Assembly (NCBI GenBank): GCA_011109175.1
Contig: RDEW01000050.1
Location: 88,694 to 152,693, forward strand
Reading direction: 5' to 3'
DNA: 64,000 nt
DNA from: Dicyema japonicum
Taxonomy: Eukaryota; Dicyemida; Rhombozoa; Dicyemidae
Shown here: one piece after another, positions 11,515 to 21,874 of the stretch
Numbering within the stretch: the stretch's first letter is position 1
Layout of the letters: each line of letters opens with the position of its first letter
The notes under the pieces: generated by a model
Told to the model about the DNA's origin: nothing
The model's input: the letters and a program-made list of their open reading frames with translations, nothing else
The model's database searches: none
Position numbers and translations under genes: made by a program

Positions 11515-12967
11515 TCAAATAACTTGCTTCTCTTTCATATTCAGGAGCAAAACTAAAGCATACAATAAAGCTGCAACCACGGTGAATACACGGCTGCTAG
11601 ACTTGAATAGTACCATGAGAGAGAGAAAAGAATACTGCAAACAAGATAAATGCCCAGTCCGGGAAAACAGTTGGAATTTGTCTATGGAGACTGTAACTGT
11701 TGCAATATATAAATATGGGAATAAACACAAATCTAATAATAGACGGGACCATAATGAATCTTTTAGTAGGCTAAAATATTAACAAAAACTACAAATTTGA
11801 ACAAATTAGGCATTGGTGACGCAATGAGAGCAAAGACGTTAAAGATGACGAAGGTACAGATAATTTGGAACCAATCTCCTATGATAATATGACGTAATCA
11901 CCAGAAAAGGATTTGTTCAAACAAGTAGTAGAACTAAGCACAGCCGGAAAGAGGGAAAGGGTGACTAGAAAGATGAGATAGTTGGCTATGAGTGATGGAT
12001 AAGACTAATAATTAATTAAAATAAACCATCTTAAAACCAATGACTACTCTCTTTAAATTTATAATCAATCTGGTTTTCCACGGTTCAGTCGAAATACTGA
12101 TTATGGGAAGTTCATTATATGTTTTCTGATAATAAATCATAAATCAGCCTCATTTTTGATGATTCTGCATAAAAGTACTCCCAGAATGCACAATCCAACA
12201 GCCATGGAATAATACACGGCCACTAACTTCCAAATATGCAATTTCACTGAAAATTTACAATAATACTAACCAAGTTTTAGAATTATAAAAAACACAGTTG
12301 TGATGACTCCACAAATATTCTAAAATGGAAACAACTAAAGTACCATCCCCGTGATGATGTAGGGGATATATGTCGATTCGCGACTGAATATGGTCACCAC
12401 TGAGAACACAGAAACACTAGTCCACCCAGAAGCGACTAACATTCAAATTATGTGATTACCCTGCATGACTGATATTAACAAGTAATTTATGTAAATGAAT
12501 GACTTTTTCCCTCAAATAAACATTTATAGTACAAGTGGTGGAGTCAAGGAATGCCAAGACCATCATGATTGTAAACCCAACAAGCACTATAGAAATCGAT
12601 ATAAATAAGTGATAAATTTCTCTTCCCCTTTAAGTTAAAAAACTGAATACTGAGAGGGACGATATAAAAAGCTAATAATGGCTGTCAGGAATATCATGGC
12701 CTGTGAAATTATTATGAGATCATGGAAGACATTATTCCGTAAGTATTCATCCTCTAACAAATCAAGTCGATAGTTAATAAAGTACTAAGTTATTAAAATG
12801 GATACATCTTGCACTAAACTAATGGTAATATTCCAAGGGAGTAGAATAATCACTCCTAATGTTAAAAATATTAATTTAATGGTATTTGGGGAAATATGTG
12901 TGGTCATTATTACTTGCACATAATTATTACTTCTATTTGTACTTTTCGCTATTTTTAATTTCGTCAA
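11515..12967 (-). CDS. equilibrative nucleoside transporter (SLC29 family)
   Basis: ENTs are 11-helix carriers of nucleosides. The first exon starts at 12,967 and contains LTLGVIILLPWNITISLVQD, the ENT helix-1 motif (LPWN). After a 21-nt intron come YFINYRLDLLEDEY and helix 2. Later exons give a membrane segment ISIVLVGFTIMMVLAFLD, ASGWTSVSVFSVVTIF, VAVYYSMAVGLCILGVLLC, NYLIFLVTLSLFPAVLS (helix 7), TFVIFNVFALIASPM, IIRFVFIPIFIYCNS and LSHGT. Most joins are GT-AG introns of 21-26 nt; one fits GC-AG (23 nt). The segment around helices 3-4 and the last 60 codons could not be joined cleanly, so exon ends there are uncertain. Salvage of host nucleosides would suit a parasite, but substrate is not readable. 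Confidence 0.8.
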
Positions 12968-13229
12968 TTCGTGATCAATTCACAATAATAGATGTGGACT
13001 CGATTATATAATATTGCACTATAATATACTTTTTTGTTATAAACTTATATTTTGACAGAATTCCTATTGACATCATGGATGTGTGCAAAAGCTCCACTAT
13101 AGCTTTAGTAACAAATAATTAGTAGACTTATCTAAATTCTTTACTATCCACAATATTCATCAATTAAGAGTTGAGGACAATGACAGTTCAAAGTTGAGAC
13201 TTTCGATCAAGCAAGTGGAACAAGTACTA

Positions 13230-13400
13230 ACACAATATAAACACATTAATGAAATGGCAATTGTGGTCATATGTGTATCTTCAGATTAACAGCTTTCAGA
13301 ATTCTTGCTTTCCAAAGACATACGATGGAGTTTCTCTCAAAGTCATGGATGAATTGAATTAACATTTAAACAAAACTGATGATATGTCTTTAGATTAAAT
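13230..13400 (-). repeat. Dispersed repeat, partner at 31,590-31,730
   Basis: The reverse complement shares long stretches with 31,590-31,730, for example GTCTTTGGAAAGCAAGAATT and CAGTTTTGTTTAAATGTTAA. It lies beside a hAT-type pseudogene in both places, so it is probably a transposon part. Confidence 0.6.
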
Positions 13401-13490
13401 TTTAACAATTCAGACTTTAGTTGGTTTTCAAATTCAAAGACATTTCATTAATGTGTTTGGCAAAATATTTATAAATAATTTTTGCTGTTT

Positions 13491-13860
13491 TTACATGACG
13501 TTGCTTGATGAAATCGCAATATGATTTTTTCCATTCTGATGATTTCCTAATTGGCAGTAACTATGCAGTACTTCGATTATGATTTTTCTTACGAAATGGG
13601 TCTGCAACACAGTCAGATTTTTTCGCAATTCATTAATCTTTGAAATACGCTTTGGACAATCTTGGTTGATAAGCAACTTAATACTTTCGAAATAATTGTA
13701 TGATGGATGATTAAATTGGTATGCCTTTTTAGGTTGTATTCTTTCTGCATAAACTGGTTGCATATCAGACATTGTATTTTTCCATCAGTGTTTTGCAAAA
13801 ATAGAAAAGTTCCCATTTATCTTGAATCATTATCCATTCATCGTTCAAATACCGTTTCTT
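13491..13860 (-). pseudogene. GTF2IRD2/ZBED-like hAT transposase N-terminus (broken)
   Basis: Two overlapping minus frames give DGKIQCLICNQFMQKEYNLKRH (a C-x2-C...H zinc finger) and then FNHPSYNYFESIKLLINQ with LQTHFVRKIIIEV. The combination resembles the N-terminal finger and following helix of domesticated GTF2IRD2-type hAT proteins. A frame change separates the halves. Confidence 0.5.
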
Positions 13861-13867
13861 AGTTTAG

Positions 13868-14130
13868 AAGAAGCACGTGACAGGTGATCCTGGGCTCTCT
13901 CAGTTGTCTTTGCATACTCAGAATTGAAAGAAGTGCCGTCCAAGGGAAACTCCTCTGGATAGTTGTTGACTAATAGTCCTTTTTGGATATAATTTAGGAT
14001 TATATCTGACGCCACCAGAGATGGTGAACCACATGACGCACGCTACCAATTCTAGCTCCGTGGAGCCAAAAGCGAAAAGGAGAACAGAAGAATCAAATAA
14101 TCATGTAGTCACATAGCACCACGTAAAAAA
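13868..14130 (-). mobile_element. Short internally deleted derivative of the 2A-LINE (type B)
   Basis: Read on the minus strand it matches 44,155-44,400: a leader, GCGTCATGTGGTTCACC, AAAAAGGAC(T/C)ATTAGTC, and an end CAGGATCACCTG that equals the LINE 3' coding end (GGGATCAC). The middle of the LINE (endonuclease and RT) is absent. It sits between a hAT pseudogene and a complete hAT element. Confidence 0.65.
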
Positions 14131-14562
14131 GTTGCCAAATAGGATTTTTCAAAAAAATTTAATGTAAAAAATAACAAAATGATTTTTTGTGTTTTATAGC
14201 CATTAAATCGGGCTGCACTTTGCTTGTCAAAGTCAGCATGATGGTCGCATGTTTGACATTCCTGGTGTAGCCTCTCCTTGTTTGCGGGCTTTACATGTAG
14301 TCATACCTAAGAGAATATATGGGGAACCTCTACGTTGATGTACTTAAAACTCATATGATTTAATGTTGATAAAGTTCCGAGTCCGTCTTCTCTAAATTCA
14401 GGTGTATGTTCCAAGCCTATACTTTACTGACTTTTATGGTAATATTTGCTAATTTCCTGCTTTAGAGCAGTGATTCTCAACCTTTTTTTGGTTTACCAAA
14501 AAAAAGTCAGTGTACCAAACCAAGTTATTTCGTGTACCAAAAAAACAAAGACTTATTTAATT

Positions 14563-14783
14563 TTAATAATAATAACAGCCTTTTTCACGGAGCCGTGGTA
14601 TTAGCTCCGCATAGGCAGGACACACACTTTATTTAAGTAAAGAACAGTTAATTTTAACTAATCGTAGAACCAAGGAATGATCTTCACTTCCTTTTTTCTT
14701 TTTCTTGTGTGAGTGTCCTTTCTAGACAATCCAGTTCCGCAGTGAGTATTCACTGATGACGGCGTCACTCGTCAAACCCTTTC
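14563..14783 (-). mobile_element. Short retroelement nested in the hAT, 12-bp target duplication
   Basis: A 221-bp insertion flanked by ACTTATTTAATT at 14,551-14,562 and 14,784-14,795. On the minus strand it ends GGAGCTAATACCACGGCTCCGTGAAAAAGGCTGTTATTATTATT. A similar end (GCCATAAATATTATGGCTGTCGTGAAAGTGC then TAATAATAATAA) closes the LINE at 21.9 kb, so it may be that LINE's short partner. No tRNA-like promoter boxes were recognised. Confidence 0.7.
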
Positions 14784-15627
14784 ACTTATTTAATTATTTT
14801 AATTAAATTTAGGGACTTAAAATCTTTTTTTAACTATTTAATGAGAGCCTTGGTTTTCATGCATTTTAATTAGTCTCTGAATATCAGGGTCCAAGCGTGT
14901 TAAAAATAATCTGACATCTCCTCGCGAGCAGATATCAAGCTTGTTACGTTCATCGCTCAATATCCTGTTTACTACGCTGAATCCAGATTCCACAAAATAT
15001 GTCGTTGGAAAACATAATAAAATTTTAATTATTTGTTACCAAATCTTTGGATATTTGTCTTTAAATTCCTTTTTTCGCCAAAAGATAGACAAATTCTGGT
15101 TTTCAAACAAAATCTTGTAAGAATAATTATATTTAATTTCTATAAAAAATAATAATGGTAAAAATACCAATAAATTCATCTTGCAAATCCTCTACAGTGC
15201 TAGTCAAAAAAGGATTTATCATCCATCTTGGTATTTCCATATTAATCACGTCTTCAAATCTGATTGTTATTTCCTTTTCCAAATTAATTAGTTGGTCAAC
15301 AAAAATTTTTATATCAAATTGATTAAATGCTTCACATACTGGATGTAGAAAATCGTATTTTCCTGAAAGTTATGTCTATAATTCCGGTAGAATCTGTTAT
15401 CAAAGGTCTGATAAACAAAAGCTCTTCACAAAAAACTACTTGTTCGTCAAAAAATCTAAACAAAATATTATTTAAAATACCTACCTAACATAGGATTTAT
15501 TATCACATACCAGACATTCGTCAATCTGCAAAGAAAAAACAGTTTTTTAGGAATCTTCGACGCTTTCAGCCATTTCGTCAATTCGGCGACGAATCGTATC
15601 ATTACTCCAAGGTAAATTCTGGGAACA

Positions 15628-15936
15628 TCAAAATGGTCGCACTACTTGTAAAATTTCAGATGGATTATGTCCCAACATATCTTGTAGAACAACTGCGATA
15701 GAAGGTATTATTAACGATTCACCCGAAACATGGGTAGCATTATTTTTAGCAACGATATGGGCAATTTTGTAGGATGCAAGTAACCCATCTATGAAATAGG
15801 TTAAAGGAATACTTTTTCGTGCAAGAGCATGATGAGTGATTAACTTTTGAAGGGTAGTAGGTTCATCAATCTTGTTTTTTATATTTTGAAAATATTCAAG
15901 CGAAGATCCGACTAGATTTGGATGTCTAGTCCTCAA
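15628..15936 (-). pseudogene. hAT (SCAND3/ZBED5-like) transposase fragment
   Basis: The 102-residue frame contains YFIDGLLASYKIAHIVAKNN and HVSGESLIIPSIAVVLQDML, matching the A.Y.VA..IAK....GE.LI.PA segment of ZBED5/SCAND3-like transposases. Upstream (about 16,000) CLLC-like zinc ligands and downstream (about 15,200) EIPRWMINPF can be read in other frames. Homologous to the transposase at 31.9-33.6 kb. Confidence 0.75.
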
Positions 15937-16150
15937 ATAGTGTGTTTATCTTGACAATTTCATAGAACTATTGGCCAAAGAATTTTTGCAGATTATGCAA
16001 AAAGGCTTAGATTTGTCTCCACTGGAAGGGATAAATCCATATTTCAGATAATCTTTACGATAAATCAGAGGAGTACGAGAATTACCACAAGAACATGTGA
16101 TTGACACGAGTATTTATAGGTATCAAATGATAATGGTTAACCATCGTAAT

Positions 16151-16475
16151 TTATTATTATTTATTAACCCCGGATACACCGAGAAAGAAGTTAAAGTAAC
16201 CAACTAATTAAGTGTATCCAGTTTCCACTTCTACAGAGTCCATCCGGAATCAACATAAAAGGTAAAGACGTCCATTACATACAGTTGTGGAAACCCCTCT
16301 AGTGGAGTGGGGAAGAGCAAATGATCCTTTTTTGTGCCGGCCTGGCACTGGGGCGTCACCTAGACAGGTGGATCACATGACGCCACTCTAATAGGAAGAG
16401 AGAGGAGGAACAGACAAGCAAGCAGAAAACTTCAATCAATTAACCACGCAGCACCACATGGCGCCACGTGGCTAA
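16151..16475 (-). mobile_element. Short derivative of the 2A-LINE (type A), nested in the hAT
   Basis: Minus-strand order: leader, GGCGTCATGTGATCCACC, AAAAAAGGATCATTTGCTCT (LINE: AAAGAACCATTTGCTCT), then GGATACACTTAATTAGTTGG (LINE: GGGATCACTTAATTAGTTGG) and a CGGGGTTAATAAATAATAAT tail. Both LINE ends are present and the 2.8-kb middle is gone. Flanks TTAACCATCGTAAT (16,137-16,150) and TTAACCATGGTAAT (16,476-16,489) are a 14-bp target duplication with one change. The related hAT piece at 31.0 kb shows the empty site. Confidence 0.85.
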
Positions 16476-16622
16476 TTAACCATGGTAATGAACTAATTAC
16501 TGATAATAAAAAATATTTAAAAAATAATACCATGTACCAATTTTTTCCATGCACCATTCGAGTATTTTTCATGTACCAAAAATTGTGTACATGCACCACG
16601 GTTGAGAATCACAGCTTTAGAG

Positions 16623-17023
16623 TGTTCCTCAATTTATTTTCTACACCAAGACAATTCCAAATATTTGCTTCTTTCAGATCTTACACATTCCAGATCAGAA
16701 GGAACACAGATTTAAAAAAACAACAATTAATAAGAACAACTTTAATTGACTAATTTGAAACTCTTGATTATCAGATGTTTTTACCAATTACCCCCGCATA
16801 TGGCAGATTATCACACATGATTTATTCCAAGTTTGGATAGCACAATCAAATACTTTGTAGTAAGACACCTTCACTCTTGCCTTACTTTGTGTATTATATT
16901 TTGGTTATTACTAATTTAATGCAGATTAGTCTCAATCAACCAAAAAAGTAGAGTGAATTCAAAGTATTAATGTAAAACACGTGAGTACACAAAAGCATAT
17001 AAAATTTATTAGATTACAAAATA
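16623..17023. other. No feature seen
   Basis: AT-rich sequence between the hAT target duplication and the Nudix gene's 3' end. Confidence 0.4.
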
Positions 17024-17666
17024 CTATAATAATATATTTGAAGTAATCAATGCAGTAAGTCCCCATATTCTCCAATCATCAACGTCATACATGGGAAATC
17101 TTAAAATACAATTTTCACTTTTAAAGTTCGTGTGGAACATGTCTTTTTGTCTGCAAAGTTCTGAATATGAGACTGTAAACACGTGGCTTACTTCTCCTCT
17201 GTTTATAACAATGTCTTTGTGGTTTTCTATTACTCCGACAACAGGGTATACAGTCGTTCCATTTCTCTATGAATGAAAGACTATTGGCACGTGCATATAG
17301 GTGAAAGGATCCCCCAAATATTTGTGGGCTTTAATGAAAGACCGATCTCTTCGAATACTTCCCTTTTGGCAGTAGTAATAATATCCCCGTCAGAGTGAGC
17401 AAAGTTTCCCCAGGAAAACTAAATTTAAAAAATAAAGAGGACCAAACGTCTCCCGAATGAGTTGCGGTTTTATGTGACCTCACAGTGTAGAGCACGGAAA
17501 GTTCGTTTCTGTTTATAGTAAAAGGAATGAATACTGCGGCAATTTTACCGTTTCTGTTGAAATAAATAAGTTTTACAGACTTTATTGAATTTTTAATGTT
17601 AAAAATATATTTTGGTGTTAATAAACTTTTTATTTTTTCTAACAATTTGTTAGTGTCTGTAATCAT
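17024..17666 (-). CDS. Nudix hydrolase, CoA diphosphatase type (NUDT7/8-like)
   Basis: Enzymes of this group cleave CoA and its esters, usually in peroxisomes or mitochondria. The start is 17,666. Exon 1 ends HKTATHSGDV; exon 2 holds the Nudix box DGDIITTAKREVFEEIGL with R-E and E-E catalytic acids; exon 3 holds TVYPVVGVIENHKD and the family-typical WRIWGLTALI before the stop at 17,024. Introns of 24 and 26 nt. Total coding length is one base short of a whole frame: the expected FPGG before the Nudix box falls on a run of only four G (17,408-17,411 on the plus strand), where five would restore it. Either an assembly error or a recent knock-out. Confidence 0.85.
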
Positions 17667-17749
17667 CCAACAGCAGCAAAAATATTTAAATAATTATATA
17701 TAAAATTAAATAATTAAATAATTATTCAGTAAAAGCTAATTTCCTCCTA

Positions 17750-18330
17750 ACACTTCTCGACTATCTATGGAAGATTTATATGTCCGATTTACCACAACTC
17801 AAAAATCTTATCACCTTTACACACACATTTCCTTTTCCTCTCATGTCGATGGCATCTCCGGATGCTGCTCAAGAAAACTAGGAATAATCAAATCTATTTT
17901 CCGTGGCATTGAAATTATTATACAAACAATTCATTAAGCCATCTGTCAGCTATGCATGTGCGTCATGTGGAATCAATCTGTCCTGGACGAACAAACAAAA
18001 AATCATCGACATTCAGTATTTAACAGCCACTACTATTAGTAATCTCGGGAAAGTAGAAAAACTAATCCCCTCTACTTGAATACCTTATCCGACAAAATGG
18101 AAAGGGATTTGCTTCCCTGTGCATAAACTGCAACTCCCATTAGTACACAGCCAGGACGTGTCTTATGAGAAGGATATACATAACCCTATTTTATTCCCCA
18201 AATCATCCCACAGAGAAGCTGCGTGGATCCCAGAAGGCGCACAAAGAGAGAATGAGAAATCTGATTGAGGCTGTCGAGATCACTTATTAATAATAATTAT
18301 ATTAACTATTGGTGTTCTTGGGTTAATAAA
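17750..18330 (+). mobile_element. LINE RT C-terminal remnant
   Basis: A frame contains LYKQFIKPSVSYACASCGIN and LSWTNKQKIIDIQ, matching FSYACASWG.SLSWTN.KKI at 40.7-40.9 kb (minus). The end GGTGTTCTTGGGTTAATAAAT resembles the tails at 54.55 kb and 7.85 kb. A 5'-truncated member of the 2A-LINE group. Confidence 0.65.
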
Positions 18331-18339
18331 TATATACAC

Positions 18340-18440
18340 TTTGGAAATTTTAGACCAAAACAATCGTCTTGGGTTGAAGACTCCAGTCGTCTCGAAGATA
18401 ACAGACTGCATATGGAATCTGCCCGGATGGTTGTAATATT
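18340..18440 (-). mobile_element. RPDG-type element, tiny C-terminal fragment
   Basis: Minus frame: FHMQSVIFETTGVFNPRRL, the V.ETSGV..P module of the family. About 100 bp only. Confidence 0.45.
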
Positions 18441-18728
18441 TTTTTATTTTAGTTTTCGAATGCAAGGGTGGCCTCTCCAGCTTTCAACGCGAAATCATAA
18501 TTTTGAATATGAAAAGGTGTTTTTTGCGCAATTCTAAATCCAGACAAGTTATGGACTCCCCTGTTGACTGAAGTAGAATAGTTTTTGTATCAAAGTAGTT
18601 GTGAAAACTTTATGAAAAATAATGTCTAAAAATAATCTTTTAGGTGGTCCCCGAGTTATAATAATTTATTAGAACCCCCCAATTACTTATTAAAAAATGT
18701 CAAACAAATAAGTATTAGTAATATTTTA

Positions 18729-19362
18729 TTATCGATAAGACTTTTCAAGAGCAAGATTTTTAGCAATCTCGGTCTCCCAAATGTCTCCATTAGCCAATAA
18801 CTTTTCTTTGTTATACAACATTTCCTCCCTCGTTAAAGTTGAGTATTCACTGTTGGGTCCCTCAACTATGGCATCCACCGGACAGGCCTCCTGACAGAGA
18901 CCGCAGAAAATGCATTTTGTCATGTCAATGTCGTACCGGATCGTCCTTCGACTTCCATCTTCCCTCTCTTCAGTCTCAATCGTAATGGCCTGGGCGGGAC
19001 AGATAGCCTCACACAGCTTACAGGCAATACAACGCTCCTCCCCCGATGGATAGCTAAGAATTCAACGAGAGTATACCGACGGAGACAATGCTCACCCCGG
19101 AATCGGGGACTCTGGGGACCCTTTTCGAATGGATAGTTTATGGTGGCAGGTTCCTGGAATATTTTGGACATGGCTATTAAAAATCCTTTAATGAGGTCCT
19201 TAAGAAATAAAGAATTTGTTGAAGTCTCGGCAATTTCACTCCATGTTGATCCGGGAGTAGGACGACTTACAACCTTTCATATATGATTTGGATAACTTTA
19301 TAGCACGAAGAATTTGTGAGCTGAGACATATTTTTGGTTATCCTTCGAAAAATTGATTTCAT
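18729..19362 (-). CDS. NDUFS8: complex I 23-kDa subunit NDUFS8
   Basis: The subunit carries the two 4Fe-4S clusters (N6a, N6b) that pass electrons toward ubiquinone in mitochondrial complex I. The first ATG is 19,362, giving a basic, hydroxylated presequence [14 protein letters not shown]. Two 23-nt introns (19,274-19,296 and 19,054-19,076) leave 588 nt, 195 residues. Motifs: [32 protein letters not shown], the ferredoxin motifs [12 protein letters not shown] and [12 protein letters not shown], then [20 protein letters not shown]. The splice at the Arg codon before YPSGEE is proof of the second intron: unspliced reading goes out of frame. All eight cluster cysteines are present. Confidence 0.96.
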
Positions 19363-19494
19363 CAACACACAAGAAACAGTAATAATATTCAAAAATATAT
19401 AAAAATTAATATTATTTTAACAAAATTAATTTGTTACTTACTATCTCTAAATACTCATTTTATTTGTTTATTAACCTTTCTCCTGACCAAACCC

Positions 19495-19760
19495 TCTGAT
19501 GAAGATTGCATTATGAAAACTATTCCGCTAAAGAATGAAGTGATGTCCGCGACGGTAGACGTGGGACAAAAATGGAAGAGGGCAGACCTACTTCACCTCT
19601 CTGCGGAAGCCTGTAATGAAGTATTGGAAGATGGATTTGGTCGGCACAAGCAGATGTTCTCCCTTTGGTTCCTTTCTTGGATTAGTTAGTTATGACTGTT
19701 TGTGCGGGGCTCACAATGGTAAGCCTGGGGTTAATATTAATAATAATTTGTATATTAACC
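19495..19760 (+). mobile_element. 3' end of the unnamed LINE seen at 1-95
   Basis: Carries a decayed frame (KWKRADLLHLSAEACNEVLE, then GFGRHKQMFSLWF) followed by the 3' UTR shared with bases 1-95 and a TTAATATTAATAATAATTT tail. Confidence 0.6.
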
Positions 19761-19965
19761 ATGGTTCCTCAAAAACCACATGAAAATATCCCGACACTGC
19801 GATTATCTTTTCCTCGATTTTCTATCTTTCCAATTAATTTTCTAAATAATAATTTCACATCCACAAACTAATGATTGATAGAACCTGATCTAAATTCGGT
19901 GATTCTATCAATAGATAATGGCAACATAATTATGAGGTTAAAATATGCCTAATCATTTCAATCAA

Positions 19966-20290
19966 TGATTAAGTATCCCATTTTTATTATAACACCTGAT
20001 ACACCGAGAAGAAGTAAACAATTAGTTAAGTGTTTCCACTGTTATAGGAACCCTTCAACGTCATACAAGTCCACCCGTAATCACCACAAAAGGCAAAAAA
20101 CGTCCATTCCCTGTAGTTGTGGAAACTTCTCTAGTGGAGTTGGAGAAAGCAAATGATCCTTTTTCGCACTACCACTGGGTGCCGCCTAAGACAGGTGGAT
20201 CACATGACGCCACTCTAGTAGGAAAGGGAAGATGAGGAACATGAAAACAGAAATCTTAAACCAATTGGCCACATAGCACCATATGGCAGC
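19966..20290 (-). mobile_element. Short 2A-LINE derivative, type A
   Basis: Same order as 16,151-16,475 on the minus strand, including GAGTGGCGTCATGTGATCCA and the TAATTGTTTACTTC...GTATCAGG end. Flanking duplication is unclear (perhaps ATCCCATT). Confidence 0.75.
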
Positions 20291-20415
20291 ACTTTGTCTA
20301 AAATATCAAAAATCCCATTGAGGTCAGAATATTAAGATTTAAGGAAAATGGATGAAGAATATATAATTTATAATTTTTATGAAAAATAGGAATCCAGTTA
20401 TAATAAAATTAGTTA

Positions 20416-21565
20416 TTAGAGGCCCTTATTGAAGTAAATATAATTGACGTCATCACTGACCTTCTCTTTAAAATAAGGCTCAATCTTATTAACGGATAGA
20501 GAACTAAAATACTACGAATAGTAACCTCTTCTGGGGAAAGAGAGCACAACCAATGGGAGTCATGATAACCAAACTAAAATATAAGTACTATTTTTTACAA
20601 TATTCCGAAGAGAAGAACCTGAAGAGGAGCAATTAACACGGGAAATCTCTAAAAGAATAAAAACTATGGAAAACGGTTAAAAATGGTTTCCTCTCCAGAT
20701 TTTCCATCAAAATGGGGATTGTTACTAAAGTTTTAGAATTAACAAATACACATAGACGGAAGGGGCATCACATTTCGGGAAAGAATCACCATCAGGATGG
20801 CATTTTTGGCAGCATTTTTGGAATTCCCTAGGAAATTGCTGGATTCATCAAAAATGGGGATTCCTTCGCTTAGTTCGCTAAAGTAAAACAAGTCGGGTAC
20901 CTTCTCCTCATTAATGGAATGTTAACGCAGTTGGAAGCCACTACAGCCAAGAAGGGGACAAATCTCAGCAAAACAGGAGGAAGTTTCATTTTCTTTAATA
21001 ATAACAAAATTCGGTCACCGTCAAGAGTTTATTGAGTCCAAATGCAACCAGAAGAGCACTTCCCGTGGCTGAAATATATGAAGTAGTCAAAGTTCTAAAT
21101 TATTAGTACGAGTACTGATTTGAAATTGGATTGGCTCCACTGCGGTTTGTGTAATTGACCACTGCGTTGAAGGACTGGTTAAACCACTGCCAAAAGAAAA
21201 TGTGAGACGTCTTCTTGTAAAATGTGAGCATGCATCCCGTTATCAGCATGTTCATGGGGACCTGAGCAGACATTCTCCCCACAATGAACATTTTCTCCCC
21301 AGTATCTGGGTGATATGCTGAATCAACAAGATATTTTGCCCGCCACAGTTCGTCCTCATTGACCTTGTCCAATTCCTCTTTACTAAAATCTGATTTGAGG
21401 TCAATACGTGTATTTATCGATCAGAGACTTTGCGTTTGTTAGCTGTTTGGAGGAAGCTAGTAAATTTAGTGGGTTTGTAAGAAGGAAAAAATGCTTAAGT
21501 CTTCCACTAAAAGTTTCCTGGTCATATTTTGGTCTGGAGAGGTCAATTTTAGTTATCTGTGTCAT
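20416..21565 (-). CDS. SFXN: sideroflexin (mitochondrial serine/amino-acid carrier)
   Basis: Sideroflexins are inner-membrane proteins; SFXN1 imports serine for one-carbon metabolism. The start is 21,565 ([19 protein letters not shown]) and the stop 20,416. Eight introns of 21-26 nt leave 957 nt, 318 residues, the usual length. Signature blocks: [91 protein letters not shown] and the conserved ending YIYFNKGL. Every exon joins in frame. Paralog (SFXN1/2/3 versus 4/5) not determined. Lies about 1 kb from NDUFS8, same strand, but a retroelement separates them. Confidence 0.96.
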
Positions 21566-21874
21566 TTTAAATATTAGTTCTAAAATTTTATTATATTTTA
21601 TTAATTTTTAATTATTTATAAATAAAAATAATTATTATTTAAACCATAAAAATTGAATTTTTGAATTAATTGACCGCAAAACCCATAAATACAGTGAATT
21701 TATTTCTGTCAGTTTGTCACATTGCAATATCTTAGGTAATACTTATGGTTGATATATTTCTGAATTGCTAATTATTAAATGTTTGGCTTGTATCTAAGAA
21801 ATTTATTTTATTGTTAAATGCGTTTTTTAATTGCTTAATCAATTTTCTAAAAACAAATTATTATTATTAGCACT
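21566..21874. other. AT-rich, no gene
   Basis: Likely the upstream region of the sideroflexin gene; no specific site recognised. Confidence 0.4.

Larger units (their letters stand above)
14468..16614 (-). mobile_element. hAT transposon with intact ends and 8-bp target duplication
   Basis: The element runs from CAGTGATTCTCAACC (14,468) to GGTTGAGAATCACAG (16,614); these inverted ends match at 14 of 15 positions and are typical of Charlie/Buster-like hAT elements. It is flanked by a perfect 8-bp duplication CTTTAGAG at 14,460-14,467 and 16,615-16,622. Inside are transposase remnants on the minus strand and two later retro-insertions (14,563-14,783 and 16,151-16,475). The coding part is decayed, so it could only move with transposase supplied elsewhere. 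Confidence 0.92.

Noticed and set aside
14190-14330. A small minus-strand frame (ERLHQECQTCDHHADFDK) as a mitochondrial CHCH-like gene
   Set aside because: Cysteine spacing does not fit, no start or further exon found, and it lies between transposons.
16151-16475. Classic tRNA-derived SINE
   Set aside because: No A and B boxes with proper spacing were seen; the head matches the LINE 5' region instead.
17331-17666. Continuous 111-codon Nudix frame as the whole gene
   Set aside because: It reads through a 24-nt intron and misses the Nudix box, which lies in the next frame.
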